Source: Bacteroidota bacterium (GTDB lineage Bacteria; Bacteroidota; Bacteroidia; Bacteroidales; Dysgonomonadaceae). Taken from it: DNA of 64,000 nt. The first letter of the stretch is position 1; each line of letters starts with the position of its first letter. Shown here in pieces: positions 8,807 through 17,538 of this stretch. A model generated the notes under the pieces. It had not been told where the DNA came from. It saw nothing but the letters and a program-made list of their open reading frames with translations, and searched no databases. The stretch lies in assembly GCA_023437305.1 (NCBI GenBank), contig JAEZGN010000009.1, positions 248,001-312,000 of the forward strand, written 5' to 3'. Position numbers and translations under genes: made by a program.

Positions 8807-9709
8807 ATGGAAACAAAAAAACCAACATTAAAAAACTGGGTGATAGCTACGCGACCATGGTCGTTTCCAGTATCATCTCTTCCTGCTCTTATTGCAATGA
8901 TGTATACAATACACGTATATCCCGAAAGCTCTGCTAACTGGATGTTAGGTGTAATTGCAATCATTGGTGCAGTTGTTTTTCATGCAGGAGGTAACCTGAT
9001 CAGTGATTATTACGACTATAAATATGGTGTAGACCGAGAAGGCAAGGTAGGAACGGATATTCTTACCAGTAAATTGTTTACTCCTAAACAGGTGTTTATA
9101 TACGGATGGACATTTATTGTTTTAGGAATATTACTTGGTTTATATTTGGTGTCGCAGGCAGGTTTAAACTTGGTATGGGTTGGTTTATTTGGTACTATAG
9201 GCGCTCTGTTTTATTATCGTTTCAAGTTCAAAGCATTGGGAGACCTTCTCATCTTTTTGGTTTATGGACCTACTATTATGTTAGGTACAGGATATGTAAT
9301 GCTTGGGCACTTCGATTGGTCGTTGCTCTTTGTTTCTTTCCCTATGGCGTTTATTACTGTCAACGTGTTGCATGCAAATAATACACGAGACATCAGAAGC
9401 GACCGTTATGCGGAAATCAAAACATATGCAATGCTGATCGGGATGAAGGCCTCTGTAATACATTATTATCTGTTGACGATATTGGCATATTTGTCTATTA
9501 TTGTAATGGTAGTTCTTAATATTTTGCCGGTAACAGCTCTTATCACTCTGATAACAGTACCGGTAGCATATAAGAACTGTAAAGCCATGTCGCAGATAAC
9601 AGAAGATGATGTTACTCCTATCAACGAATTGGACAAAGGAACTGCTCAACTGCAATTGATGTTTAGTGCATCATTGTCGTTAGCCCTAATTTTAGCTATC
9701 CTGATATGA
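8807..9709 (+). CDS. menA: 1,4-dihydroxy-2-naphthoate polyprenyltransferase
   Basis: A 300-residue UbiA-family membrane prenyltransferase with eight or nine predicted transmembrane segments. It attaches a polyprenyl chain to 1,4-dihydroxy-2-naphthoate in menaquinone synthesis. The two Asp-rich metal/diphosphate motifs are visible: GGNLISDYYDYKYGVD (about residue 63) and NNTRDIRSDR (about residue 191). The opening LKNWVIATRPWSFPVS is typical of MenA. It starts 21 bp after mutA and overlaps the next gene by 4 bp, so it should be part of the mutA-mutB transcript. The link may be indirect: menaquinone serves fumarate reductase, which supplies the succinate that MutAB then converts. Other UbiA members (heme O or chlorophyll synthases) fit less well. 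Confidence 0.85.
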   Translation: METKKPTLKNWVIATRPWSFPVSSLPALIAMMYTIHVYPESSANWMLGVIAIIGAVVFHAGGNLISDYYDYKYGVDREGKVGTDILTSKLFTPKQVFIYGWTFIVLGILLGLYLVSQAGLNLVWVGLFGTIGALFYYRFKFKALGDLLIFLVYGPTIMLGTGYVMLGHFDWSLLFVSFPMAFITVNVLHANNTRDIRSDRYAEIKTYAMLIGMKASVIHYYLLTILAYLSIIVMVVLNILPVTALITLITVPVAYKNCKAMSQITEDDVTPINELDKGTAQLQLMFSASLSLALILAILI

Positions 9710-10323
9710 AAAAACTTGCAGGTGCAATCCTAGTAGCAATAGTCTTTTGGTTTGTGATGTTTTCGCAATGGACAAGCCCGCATATCAATTTTTGGTATGT
9801 AATGCTTGCCGCCGCAGGAACACTCACAGCCTTGAGTTTTCTATTTAGAAAAGACTGGAAAGCCGAGTTTTCTTTTAATATAAAAGATGTTGCTTTGGGT
9901 ATTGGCTCTGCAATCGTATTATGGGGAGTTTTCTATTTAGGTAATGCAATCTCCGGAATGCTTTTCGATTTTGCTCATCCGCAAGTAAGCGATGTTTATG
10001 CCATGAAAGACGGGCAAAGCAAATTGTTTCTTGCATTGGCTCTATTGTTTTGGATAGGTCCTGCCGAAGAAATTTTTTGGCGTGGATATGTTCAACGTTC
10101 ATTGAGCGAAAGCAAACTCGGAAGTATGAAAGCATATATTATAACAACTCTTATTTATGCCTTTGTGCATATCTGGGCGTTCAATTTTATGCTTTTTATG
10201 GCTGCCTTTATATGCGGGGCTTTTTGGGGATTCATATATATGAAAAACAGAAACTTGCTGACAGTGCTTATATCCCATGCTATTTGGGATGTGGCTGTTT
10301 TCATTTTATTTCCAATATCGTAA
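9706..10323 (+). CDS. CPBP family intramembrane glutamic endopeptidase
   Basis: A 205-residue polytopic membrane protein of the CPBP (CAAX protease and bacteriocin-processing, Abi) family. The three signature motifs are present in order: EExxxR in GPAEEIFWRGYVQR (about residue 120), FxxxH in AFVHIWAF, and the HAIWD motif near residue 193. Family members cleave or bind prenylated or hydrophobic peptides, and many bacterial ones have no known substrate. The ATG overlaps the stop of menA in an ATGA junction, showing translational coupling, and mutB follows 21 bp later. Neighbourhood with a prenyltransferase is suggestive, but a shared pathway is not demonstrated. Confidence 0.8.
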   Translation: MKKLAGAILVAIVFWFVMFSQWTSPHINFWYVMLAAAGTLTALSFLFRKDWKAEFSFNIKDVALGIGSAIVLWGVFYLGNAISGMLFDFAHPQVSDVYAMKDGQSKLFLALALLFWIGPAEEIFWRGYVQRSLSESKLGSMKAYIITTLIYAFVHIWAFNFMLFMAAFICGAFWGFIYMKNRNLLTVLISHAIWDVAVFILFPIS

Positions 10324-10344
10324 ATAATCAAATAAAAAATAAAT

Positions 10345-12492
10345 ATGAAACCTAATTTCAAAAACATTGATATCAACAGTTCAGGTTTTGTTGCTACAGA
10401 CGCTACAAAATGGGCTGCTGATAATGGTATAGAAGCTGACTGGATGACACCCGAACTCATTCCGGTTAAGTCTGTTTATACAAAAGAAGATTTGGAAGGG
10501 ATGGAGCATCTTAACTATGCTTCAGGTATTCCTCCATTCTTGCGTGGACCATACTCGGGTATGTATGCTATGCGTCCTTGGACAATTCGTCAGTACGCAG
10601 GGTTCTCTACAGCTGCCGAGTCGAATGCGTTCTATCGCCGTAACTTGGCTTCGGGTCAAAAAGGTCTTTCTGTTGCGTTTGACCTTGCCACACACCGTGG
10701 ATACGATGCCGACCATCCTCGTGTAGTGGGTGACGTTGGTAAAGCTGGGGTGTCTATTTGCTCGGTAGAGGATATGAAAGTTTTGTTTGAAGGTATTCCA
10801 TTGAATCAGATGTCGGTATCTATGACAATGAACGGTGCGGTACTTCCTGTTCTTGCATTCTATATCAATGCAGGATTGGAACAAGGTGCTAAGCTGGAAG
10901 AAATGGCCGGTACTATACAAAATGATATCCTTAAAGAATTTATGGTGCGTAACACATATATCTATCCACCAGAATTCTCAATGAAAATTATCGCTGACAT
11001 CTTCGAATATACATCTCAGAAGATGCCTAAGTTCAACTCTATATCTATCTCTGGTTATCACATGCAGGAAGCCGGAGCTACTGCCGATATCGAGTTAGCA
11101 TATACACTTGCCGACGGTATGGAATACCTTAAAGCAGGTATCGACGCAGGTATCGACGTAGATGCTTTTGCTCCTCGTTTGTCATTCTTCTGGGCGATTG
11201 GTATGAACCACTTTATGGAGATTGCCAAAATGCGTGCCGGACGTCTTTTGTGGGCTAAGATTGTGAAAAGCTTTGGTGCTAAAAATCCGAAGTCTCTAGC
11301 ATTGCGTACTCACTCTCAGACTTCAGGATGGTCGTTGACAGAGCAAGACCCTTTCAACAACGTTGGACGCACTTGTATCGAAGCTATGGCTTCTGCTTTG
11401 GGGCACACTCAGTCTTTGCATACAAATGCATTGGATGAGGCTATCGCATTGCCTACCGACTTCTCTGCTCGTATTGCACGTAATACTCAGATATACATTC
11501 AGGAAGAAACTCAAATATGTAAAGAGATCGACCCTTGGGCTGGTTCTTATTATGTGGAAACACTAACTAACGAACTTGTGCATAAGGCTTGGGATTTGAT
11601 TCAGGAAGTTCAAAAACTGGGTGGTATGGCTAAGGCTATCGAAACAGGTCTTCCTAAGATGCGTATCGAAGAAGCTGCTGCTCGTACTCAGGCAAGAATC
11701 GACTCTGGTCAACAAACAATTATTGGTATCAACAAGTATCGTCTCGAAAAAGAAGATCCTATTGATATTCTTGATGTTGACAATACCGAAGTGCGTCGTC
11801 AGCAGATCGAACGTTTGAACGACTTGAAGTCTAAACGTGACAACGAAGCTGTGAAGAAAGCATTAGCAGCTATCACAGAATGTGTGAAAACGAAGAAAGG
11901 CAACCTGTTGGAGCTTGCTGTTGAAGCTGCGCGCTTGCGTGCTACTTTAGGTGAAATCTCCGATGCTTGTGAAGAGGTTGTTGGACGTTATAAAGCAGTA
12001 ATCAGAACTATATCAGGCGTGTATTCATCAGAAAGTAAAAAAGACCCAACATTCCATGAGGCGAAGGAACTTGTGGAAGAGTTTGCGAAGAAAGAAGGTC
12101 GTCAACCACGTATCATGATTGCCAAGATGGGTCAGGACGGACACGACCGTGGTGCAAAAGTTGTAGCTACAGGTTATGCTGATTGCGGATTTGACGTAGA
12201 TATGGGACCTTTGTTCCAAACTCCGGAAGAAGCTGCCCGTCAGGCTGTAGAAAACGACGTGAATGTACTTGGTGTTTCGTCACTTGCTGCCGGTCACAAA
12301 ACTCTTGTGCCTCAGGTAATAGATGAGCTTAAGAAGCTAGGTAGAGAAGATATCATCGTTATTGCAGGTGGTGTAATTCCTGCTCAAGACTATGACTTCT
12401 TATACAAGTCGGGTGTAGCTGCTATTTTTGGTCCTGGTACATCAGTAACCAAAGCGGCTGTACAGATTCTACATATTTTGTTAGCTGAATAA
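10345..12492 (+). CDS. mutB: Methylmalonyl-CoA mutase, large (alpha) subunit
   Basis: 715 residues, full length. This is the catalytic subunit of adenosylcobalamin-dependent methylmalonyl-CoA mutase. The TIM-barrel domain carries RGPYSGMYAMRPWTIRQYAG, GYHMQEAGAT and RTHSQTSGWSLT, all typical of the CoA- and substrate-binding barrel. The C-terminal B12 domain contains DGHDRGAKVV, where His600 is the lower axial cobalt ligand of the DxHxxG motif. It is the last gene of mutA-menA-CPBP-mutB and is closed by a terminator. With sucCD at about 31 kb and the cobalamin genes at 36-50 kb it forms the succinate-to-propionate branch. No epimerase, decarboxylase or MeaB-type chaperone gene is in the window. 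Confidence 0.95.
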   Translation: MKPNFKNIDINSSGFVATDATKWAADNGIEADWMTPELIPVKSVYTKEDLEGMEHLNYASGIPPFLRGPYSGMYAMRPWTIRQYAGFSTAAESNAFYRRNLASGQKGLSVAFDLATHRGYDADHPRVVGDVGKAGVSICSVEDMKVLFEGIPLNQMSVSMTMNGAVLPVLAFYINAGLEQGAKLEEMAGTIQNDILKEFMVRNTYIYPPEFSMKIIADIFEYTSQKMPKFNSISISGYHMQEAGATADIELAYTLADGMEYLKAGIDAGIDVDAFAPRLSFFWAIGMNHFMEIAKMRAGRLLWAKIVKSFGAKNPKSLALRTHSQTSGWSLTEQDPFNNVGRTCIEAMASALGHTQSLHTNALDEAIALPTDFSARIARNTQIYIQEETQICKEIDPWAGSYYVETLTNELVHKAWDLIQEVQKLGGMAKAIETGLPKMRIEEAAARTQARIDSGQQTIIGINKYRLEKEDPIDILDVDNTEVRRQQIERLNDLKSKRDNEAVKKALAAITECVKTKKGNLLELAVEAARLRATLGEISDACEEVVGRYKAVIRTISGVYSSESKKDPTFHEAKELVEEFAKKEGRQPRIMIAKMGQDGHDRGAKVVATGYADCGFDVDMGPLFQTPEEAARQAVENDVNVLGVSSLAAGHKTLVPQVIDELKKLGREDIIVIAGGVIPAQDYDFLYKSGVAAIFGPGTSVTKAAVQILHILLAE

Positions 12493-12523
12493 TTTGGTTT
12501 TTTAACCAAACTCTAATTATATG

Positions 12524-12557
12524 GAAGAGCTGCTTGAATAAGGCAGCTCTTCTTTTA
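12524..12557 (+). terminator. Intrinsic terminator of the mutA-mutB operon
   Basis: A perfect 10-bp stem (12524-12533 with 12543-12552, GAAGAGCTGC and its complement) with a 9-nt loop, followed by TTTTAT. Confidence 0.85.
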
Positions 12558-12595
12558 TAATATATCATTTTATTTATCTTATAATAGAGAGTAAA

Positions 12596-12647
12596 CAAAA
12601 GTGACAAGAATAAGATAGTATAACAACTGTTACTTTTGTCACCTTTT
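12596..12647 (+). repeat. Two-block intergenic repeat, copy 2
   Basis: Left block AAAAGTGACA and right block GTTACTTTTGTCAC (12629-12642) with a pitch of 28 nt. The two blocks can pair over about 13 bp with one mismatch. TACTTTTG (12631-12638) fits a -7 element, but the nearest downstream gene starts about 280 nt away. Confidence 0.65.
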
Positions 12648-12920
12648 ATATTATCTAGTTTTAGTTTCTATAGAAAATAGCGATCTTTTATAGAGTTGAT
12701 GTATAATGTACGTTATGATATGTTTTGGAGTATATTGATGGGGTGGATGATGGAGTGAGCATAAAGATAATATGATTGTAGAATGGAAATGGCTAGGATT
12801 TATAAATAATTTTTATAAATTTGTCTTTTGTATTATGTGTTAATTTGATGTTTTTTAGACTTATTTAGTATCTAAAGAATCGATTAATGTGTTTTGTTTG
12901 TGATAATTTTTTACTGAAAT

Positions 12921-13424
12921 ATGAGATTTGCTATACTTTTATTTATACTCTGTTCGTGCGTAAATCTGATGGCACAGAATGTTTTAGGGAATAATGAAGA
13001 ACGATATAAGATTGCTTATGATTATTTACTATCAGACTCTAAAACATCAGAGCGTAACTATATAGTCTCGGATACACTTATGTTTATGGAAAGAAGCCCA
13101 TTTTGGAAATATTTCCAGAAGAATGGCGAGTCTTCGTTAGACTGTATAACTCGTATTGATAGCATTGATAATACAAATAGATTTACAAAAGAATACTCTC
13201 GTGAATTGGTTAAGCTCTTTGGTTCTGCTGAGGAAACACCAAACTTATACTTTTCTAAAATCTCCGACAATGTTTTATTTGCCGAATATTTTTATCGCTT
13301 CGGATTGAATAAGGATTTGTCTCAGGCTCCTACTAAATACAATGGCAGTTATCGCTATCTCTTTATCTTTGGTTCAGATAATAGTATTGCTGATGTTCTA
13401 AAACAGGTAGTTGCCTATAAATAG
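12921..13424 (+). CDS. Hypothetical secreted protein
   Basis: 167 residues with an N-terminal signal peptide (RFAILLFILCSC...LMAQN) that could be cleaved after AQ, or less likely processed as a lipoprotein at one of the early cysteines. The mature part is small, acidic and rich in aromatic residues (YIVSDTLMF, SPFWKYFQKN, FAEYFYRFG). No domain is recognised. It stands alone, convergent with the glycosyltransferase gene and only 20 bp from its end. The reading frame, signal peptide and preceding promoter-like TAAATTTG support a real gene. Function unknown. Confidence 0.6.
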   Translation: MRFAILLFILCSCVNLMAQNVLGNNEERYKIAYDYLLSDSKTSERNYIVSDTLMFMERSPFWKYFQKNGESSLDCITRIDSIDNTNRFTKEYSRELVKLFGSAEETPNLYFSKISDNVLFAEYFYRFGLNKDLSQAPTKYNGSYRYLFIFGSDNSIADVLKQVVAYK

Positions 13425-13444
13425 GGTATACTTTGCTTTACGGA

Positions 13445-14275
13445 TCAAAGCTTTTCTATTCCGTTCGGAGTTCTTATTATTTTGTTAGCTTTTACGTTTC
13501 GACGTATTTCTTTATTTCTCTCTATTAATTCTTTGTTTTTGTATGGGCGAGAATGATCGAGGTGTACGCAAATAGCTGAATATCTGATTTGTTTAGATCG
13601 TATTCCTTTGTTGGCCAGCCGTTCTCCAAACTCCCTATCTAATCCTCCGTATTGCATAGACTCGTTAAAACCATTGATAGCCAGCATATCCTCTTTCCAG
13701 CCTGAGGAGTTGCAGCCATTCCATGAGGCTTTTGCGGGCGTGATGAAATTCATAAATGAAGCGAAGGTTTTTGACTTTAAGAGCTTGATGTTTTTGAAAG
13801 ACCTCTTCAAACCGCGTTCTCTCAGCCACTTGATATTGAATGCATTTTCGGAAATAATATCTTCATAGGTAATAGCTTTGCTGGTCTCCATCGGTAATTT
13901 TGGATAACCGCCCGATAAGAAATACCCTTTTTCTGCGTACCTTAAATGAGTCTCGATAAAATCCTTCCGAGGGATGCAATCATGGTCTGTGAATATAAGA
14001 TAATCCGACTCTGCAGCTACTATGGCATCGTTTAGTATTTTGCATTTCCTGAAACCTTCATCCGCGTGCCAGATGTGCTTTATGTTCGGGAAATATTTAT
14101 TCCTGAATTTATCTATTAATGCCTTGGTATCTTCACTCGAGCCATCATCTGCAAGGATTAATTCGAATGTATTGTGAGTCTGTAGAGTATACCCCCATAA
14201 GGTTTTTTCTAACCATTCGGGATTATTGTAAGTAGATATGACAATCCCTATACTTTGAGGTTTTATATTTTTCAT
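13445..14275 (-). CDS. Family 2 glycosyltransferase
   Basis: A 276-residue GT-A fold enzyme. The N-terminal GT2 domain has VISTYNNPEWLEKTL and LADDGSSED for nucleotide-sugar binding and a DxD-type FTDHDCIPR motif (about residue 96) for metal binding. The C-terminal part (NGFNESMQYGGLDREFGERL) is like the Glyco_transf_7C region found in galactosyl/hexosaminyltransferases. It probably adds one sugar to a surface polysaccharide or glycolipid on the cytoplasmic side; donor and acceptor cannot be read from sequence. It is not in a polysaccharide cluster, so it may be a solitary core-modifying enzyme. Confidence 0.85.
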   Translation of the reverse strand: MKNIKPQSIGIVISTYNNPEWLEKTLWGYTLQTHNTFELILADDGSSEDTKALIDKFRNKYFPNIKHIWHADEGFRKCKILNDAIVAAESDYLIFTDHDCIPRKDFIETHLRYAEKGYFLSGGYPKLPMETSKAITYEDIISENAFNIKWLRERGLKRSFKNIKLLKSKTFASFMNFITPAKASWNGCNSSGWKEDMLAINGFNESMQYGGLDREFGERLANKGIRSKQIRYSAICVHLDHSRPYKNKELIERNKEIRRNVKANKIIRTPNGIEKL

Positions 14276-14387
14276 CTTATAATATATAGCCTGTAGATTT
14301 TAGTAAGTTCTTTTTGTAAGACAAAATTACAGTAAAAAAGTATATATCAACTATGATGGAGTAATTAAATGAAATGAGCTTTAAATA

Positions 14388-14701
14388 AGCCTCCTTGATA
14401 CTCAAGGAGGCTGCGCCTGCAGTTTGCTAAATTGTCTGTGTTAATGTCAGGCGTCTGCATATACATAAATTACTTTCATGTATATTCCTACTACAAAAAA
14501 CATTTTGCTTTTTGACTTATTCCAATTTTATCTATTTTATAAGACGTAAAATTGTATATCTTTTTTAAGAGGGAATTATAGTTTTTCTTATTTACTGTAA
14601 CTAACAAATCTTTTCTTGATAGGAAAATAGAGAGTTATGCAGTTTTAATAAATTTATGTAAAAGTTTCCCTTATGTTTATTGTTTAATACCTCACATTAT
14701 T
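14388..14701 (-). ncRNA. Candidate small RNA, about 310 nt
   Basis: On the minus strand a TTG box (14735-14737), a 19-nt spacer and TACTTTTG (14708-14715) form a full Bacteroidetes-type promoter with a predicted start near 14701. Downstream lies a long-range stem CGCCTG/CAGGCG (14414-14419 with 14448-14453). A perfect 11-bp hairpin with a 3-nt loop (14388-14398 with 14402-14412) follows, and then TATTT. Only a 33-codon frame (14466-14365) is present, and it runs through the hairpin. The T tract is weak, so the 3' end is uncertain. No known RNA family was recognised. Confidence 0.35.
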
Positions 14702-14707
14702 ACAAAA

Positions 14708-14737
14708 CAAAAGTAACTTTTATTTTTATATTATCAA
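14708..14737 (-). promoter_or_regulatory. Minus-strand promoter in the gap
   Basis: TTG (complement of 14735-14737), 19 nt, then TACTTTTG (complement of 14708-14715), which is consensus spacing. It points into a region without an annotated gene until the glycosyltransferase at 14275, which it could alternatively serve through a long leader. Confidence 0.5.
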
Positions 14738-14985
14738 GTAATTTGGTGTAAAAAACGAAATTTAGCTATTGTTTTAGGCGTTCTATATTGTGTTATGATT
14801 GGTAGTTAGATATAAAATGTATATGAGGGGATATAGATTTTGATTACGACATAAAATAAAAAAATGAGATATTCAATGTTGTTAAAAGCGTAATATTGTT
14901 AATAACTAATTAGTGTCTTGTTTTTAATTCTTATTTTTTAAAATTATTTTTGCCCACAGATCATTCTAAATAAAAATAATAGACA

Positions 14986-15219
14986 ATGACCAAAACGCTT
15001 CTAATATTTAAAGAGGGAATAGCAAAATCACAGAAAGTTAGAGAGAGGCTAGTGAAAAATATCGATAAGCAAACTGATACAGAGATTACATTGAACTTGT
15101 CTGATCTGGACTTTGACTTCAATAAAAAGGAAGTGAAAATCTCGCACTATATTAAAGATGGAGAATATCCCGATGTTGTTCTTAAATTTAATGATTTCAT
15201 ATCATTAGTTCAAGGCTGA
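14986..15219 (+). CDS. Small hypothetical protein (77 aa)
   Basis: A short, charged cytoplasmic protein without signal peptide or membrane segment. The N-terminal half is basic (KSQKVRERLVKNIDK). The C-terminal half alternates hydrophobic and acidic residues (LNLSDLDFDFNKKEV, YPDVVLKFNDFI), suggesting beta strands. No family is recognised. A TATTTTTG -7 element lies 33 nt upstream of the ATG, supporting expression. It is flanked by gaps of 710 and about 490 bp. It may be an orphan regulatory or accessory protein; no partner is evident. Confidence 0.45.
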   Translation: MTKTLLIFKEGIAKSQKVRERLVKNIDKQTDTEITLNLSDLDFDFNKKEVKISHYIKDGEYPDVVLKFNDFISLVQG

Positions 15220-15708
15220 TAAAGCATTTTTCCTTTCCATTTTTATACTACAAATACTATGTTTGACCATATCAAGATATGGTTGAATATCTTCATTGCC
15301 GTTTTATGCTTTTTGAATAAAATTATAAAAATTGCATTTGCGTGATTCTCCCTCTCAGTCATTAGAAGGTATATAAAAAGACAAGGAGAGTTAACAATAT
15401 TCGTTAATTAATATATCTAGTATATCTTGCATTAAGGATATATTTAAGTAAAATTTATTTCTTACTTCTATTAACACATTGAAACTGATGATAGTTAAAA
15501 GTGATGTTGTTGTATTCAGGATTTTCTGAAAAAGTTTTAAAAGGTAAGAATGATATTTTATATTTGTATTATAAGAAGGAAAATTCTATAAAAAACTGTT
15601 ATTTATTTAAGGAGATCAGCTTTATTATAAATATCCTATAATCAGGCTATAGTTGATTAATATAAGAGCTTTTACATTGTCTAAGAATTTTTGATTATCT
15701 GCTCAGAG
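15220..15708. other. AT-rich gap, no gene seen
   Basis: About 490 bp. The only recognisable signal is TATATTTG (15558-15565), a possible -7 element for the next gene, without a good -33 partner. No stable hairpin or coding frame was found. Confidence 0.5.
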
Positions 15709-16359
15709 ATGATTAATGAAGTAAAAATAGATTCATTTGATGATATTTGTTCATCTTTTAGTATTTGGATTATCCAGTATTGTTCGCACAATTATGCATC
15801 GCCATTGTATATGGTTTGGTATAGTGATCCTGATACGGAAGGACGTCATGCCTTCATGCTTGATAAAGCAGGAGGTATTTTTGCTGTCACTGATTTGAGT
15901 AAAATAAAGGAAATACTTCTTAAGAATGAAGATAAAATTCAGCAACCAAACAATTTGAAGAATTGGCTTGCTTGTTTTGGAAGCATTATACCTGAGTATG
16001 CAGAATCATACAATGTGGGGCAAATCGAAAATGATATACGAGCGAATGATCTTTTTGATGAGTCAATAAAGCAATTAACAGGCTTTGTTAATTTATTTGG
16101 AGATTTTGTGTATCAATCGAAAGATAATCTTTTATATGAGAGGGATCTGAAAAATAAATATATAAATATGGTATGCAAATATTACTACCAATATATTCAT
16201 TCTTCGCATTATAAGAACAAAGACCAATATAATCAGAAGAATAAACCTAAACTAGAGATAAATAATCTCGAATTGTTGCATGCTTTTATCAAAATTAGGT
16301 ATGTAATCGAGGAAAATATCTCAATTGTATATTTACAAAACAGAGTCCAAACAATATAA
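15709..16359 (+). CDS. Hypothetical cytoplasmic protein (216 aa)
   Basis: The ATG at 15709 (MINEVKIDSF) is preferred to an in-frame TTG six codons upstream because TTG starts are rare in this group. No signal peptide or membrane segment. Composition is rich in Tyr, Asn and Lys (MVCKYYYQYIHSS, YKNKDQYNQKNK), typical of lowly conserved accessory genes in AT-rich genomes. The N-terminal part (SFSIWIIQYCS, PLYMVWYSDPDTEGRHAF) looks like a compact alpha/beta domain. An immunity-type or SMI1/KNR4-like role is conceivable but not supported by a motif. It stands alone between long non-coding stretches and is followed by an RNA-like element. Confidence 0.5.
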   Translation: MINEVKIDSFDDICSSFSIWIIQYCSHNYASPLYMVWYSDPDTEGRHAFMLDKAGGIFAVTDLSKIKEILLKNEDKIQQPNNLKNWLACFGSIIPEYAESYNVGQIENDIRANDLFDESIKQLTGFVNLFGDFVYQSKDNLLYERDLKNKYINMVCKYYYQYIHSSHYKNKDQYNQKNKPKLEINNLELLHAFIKIRYVIEENISIVYLQNRVQTI

Positions 16360-16755
16360 TGCCAGACCAGAAGATGGGTGATACCCTGAATCTTGAATAA
16401 ATATAATTACAAAAAAAATATGCTAAACTGTTGTTTTTTACGGTTTATATATTTTGAGAGTAATAGCCGGGATTTCTTTCGGGATATTTATATTCTAAAA
16501 AATAAATAATGAAATATAGTTTTAACACAATAGACTGAACATTATTCTACTAGTTTTGGTTATATAACATGTAGTTTTGTAAAGTTTGTGTTAAGGCATG
16601 AGAAAGTCCTACGACGTGATGTTGTGGGCTTTTTTTATTTATAGATATAAGTTTTGTGGGTATTAATAATATCCAATAATAACGGATAATCGCTGGCTAT
16701 TTTTTATCTTTATCAACACTAACTAAATAATAAAAAGGAAGGGCAACTATTGGAA
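16360..16755. other. Intergenic region with RNA-like element copy 1
   Basis: Apart from the element at 16570-16637 and two TAGTTTTG matches to the -7 consensus (16551-16558, 16572-16579), nothing was recognised. A Shine-Dalgarno-like AAGGAAGGG (16735-16743) precedes the HipA-like gene. Confidence 0.5.
16570..16637 (+). ncRNA. Small RNA / terminator element, copy 1
   Basis: A conserved 5' segment (TGTAGTTTTGTAAAG, then TTTGTGTTAAGG) is followed by a hairpin: arms 16603-16615 and 16621-16632, one bulged T at 16610, 5-nt loop, then a run of T. The same 5' segment and a hairpin of different sequence but the same shape occur at 34349-34415, with compensatory changes in the stem (AAAG/CTTT against GAAG/CTTC). 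That argues for a selected RNA structure. It could be a short independent small RNA or a mobile terminator. Confidence 0.55.
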
Positions 16756-17538
16756 ATGGAATTACGGACAGTAAATGTTATACGTTATATAACTCCTTTA
16801 CGAGAAGGAGGCTCATTGCCTGCACTTGCTGAAGGTGATGATGGATTCAAGTACGTTGTCAAATTCAGAGGAGCGGGGCATGGTACAAAAATGTTAGTTA
16901 GTGAACTGATTGGTAGTCTTGTTGCTCAAACACTAGGCTTTCGTGTTCCTGAAATAGTATTTATTAATCTGGATGAGGCTTTTGGCCGTACCGAGGGTGA
17001 TGAAGAAATCCAAGACCTTTTGCAGGCTAGTCGTGGCTTAAATATGGGGCTGCATTTTTTGTCAGGAGCCTTAACTTACGATCCTGTAGCTGTGCAGATT
17101 GATAGTAAAACTGCATCTCAGATAGTATGGATGGATGCTCTATTGACAAATGTAGACCGCACAACCAAAAATACGAATATGCTGATGTGGCATAAAGAAT
17201 TATGGCTTATCGATCATGGAGCATCACTTTATTTTCATCACTCGTGGGTAAATTGGGAAAAGTATGCACTTAGCCCTTTTACTCAGATTAAAGATCATGT
17301 ATTACTGCCTTATGCTTCAGAATTGGAGGAGGCTGATAAGGTCTTTAAAGAGATTCTTGTGCCGGAGAAAATAGAAGAGATTGTGGCTTTGTTGCCAGAC
17401 GATTGGTTGCATTGGGGCGAAGAAGATGAAACTCCCGCAGATATACGTCGGGTATATGTAAACTTCCTGAAAGAAAGGTTAGCACATTCGGAAATATTTA
17501 TAAAAGAAGCACAACATGCCAGGGAAACACTTCTATGA
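16756..17538 (+). CDS. HipA-like kinase-fold protein
   Basis: 260 residues from the ATG; an in-frame TTG two codons upstream is better spaced from AAGGAAGGG and cannot be excluded. It resembles the short HipA-related family (HipA_2 type), which keeps only the kinase core. VKFRGAGHGTKMLVSELIG is the N-lobe, NVDRTTKNTN carries the catalytic-loop Asp134 and Asn, and LIDHGASL carries the DFG-like Asp153. Canonical HipA toxins phosphorylate a tRNA synthetase, but these short forms are not proven toxins and there is no HipB repressor here. It overlaps the following DUF3037 gene by 23 bp, a pairing recurrent in bacteria, so the two products probably act together. Confidence 0.75.
   Translation: MELRTVNVIRYITPLREGGSLPALAEGDDGFKYVVKFRGAGHGTKMLVSELIGSLVAQTLGFRVPEIVFINLDEAFGRTEGDEEIQDLLQASRGLNMGLHFLSGALTYDPVAVQIDSKTASQIVWMDALLTNVDRTTKNTNMLMWHKELWLIDHGASLYFHHSWVNWEKYALSPFTQIKDHVLLPYASELEEADKVFKEILVPEKIEEIVALLPDDWLHWGEEDETPADIRRVYVNFLKERLAHSEIFIKEAQHARETLL

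Larger units (their letters stand above)
12493..12920. other. Intergenic region after mutB
   Basis: It contains a small perfect hairpin (12493-12510, arms TTTGGTT/AACCAAA), the mutB terminator, copy 2 of the two-block repeat, and a TAAATTTG match (12816-12823) that may be the -7 element of the following gene. No coding signal was seen. Confidence 0.6.
14276..14985. other. 710-bp gap with a candidate minus-strand RNA
   Basis: No convincing protein gene. It holds a good minus-strand promoter (14708-14737), two adjacent hairpins (14388-14412 and 14414-14453), and a plus-strand TATTTTTG (14945-14952) that may drive the small gene at 14986. Confidence 0.55.

Noticed and set aside
8629..8964. Minus-strand frame of 111 codons across the mutA/menA junction
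   Set aside because: Covers conserved coding sequence on the other strand and matches no family.
9706..10323. CPBP protein as a phage-resistance (Abi) gene
   Set aside because: The family name includes Abi members, but the operon context with menA and mutB gives no link to defence.
14365..14466. 33-codon minus-strand frame in the 14.3-14.5 kb gap
   Set aside because: Runs through a perfect hairpin and has no supporting signal; kept only as part of a possible RNA.
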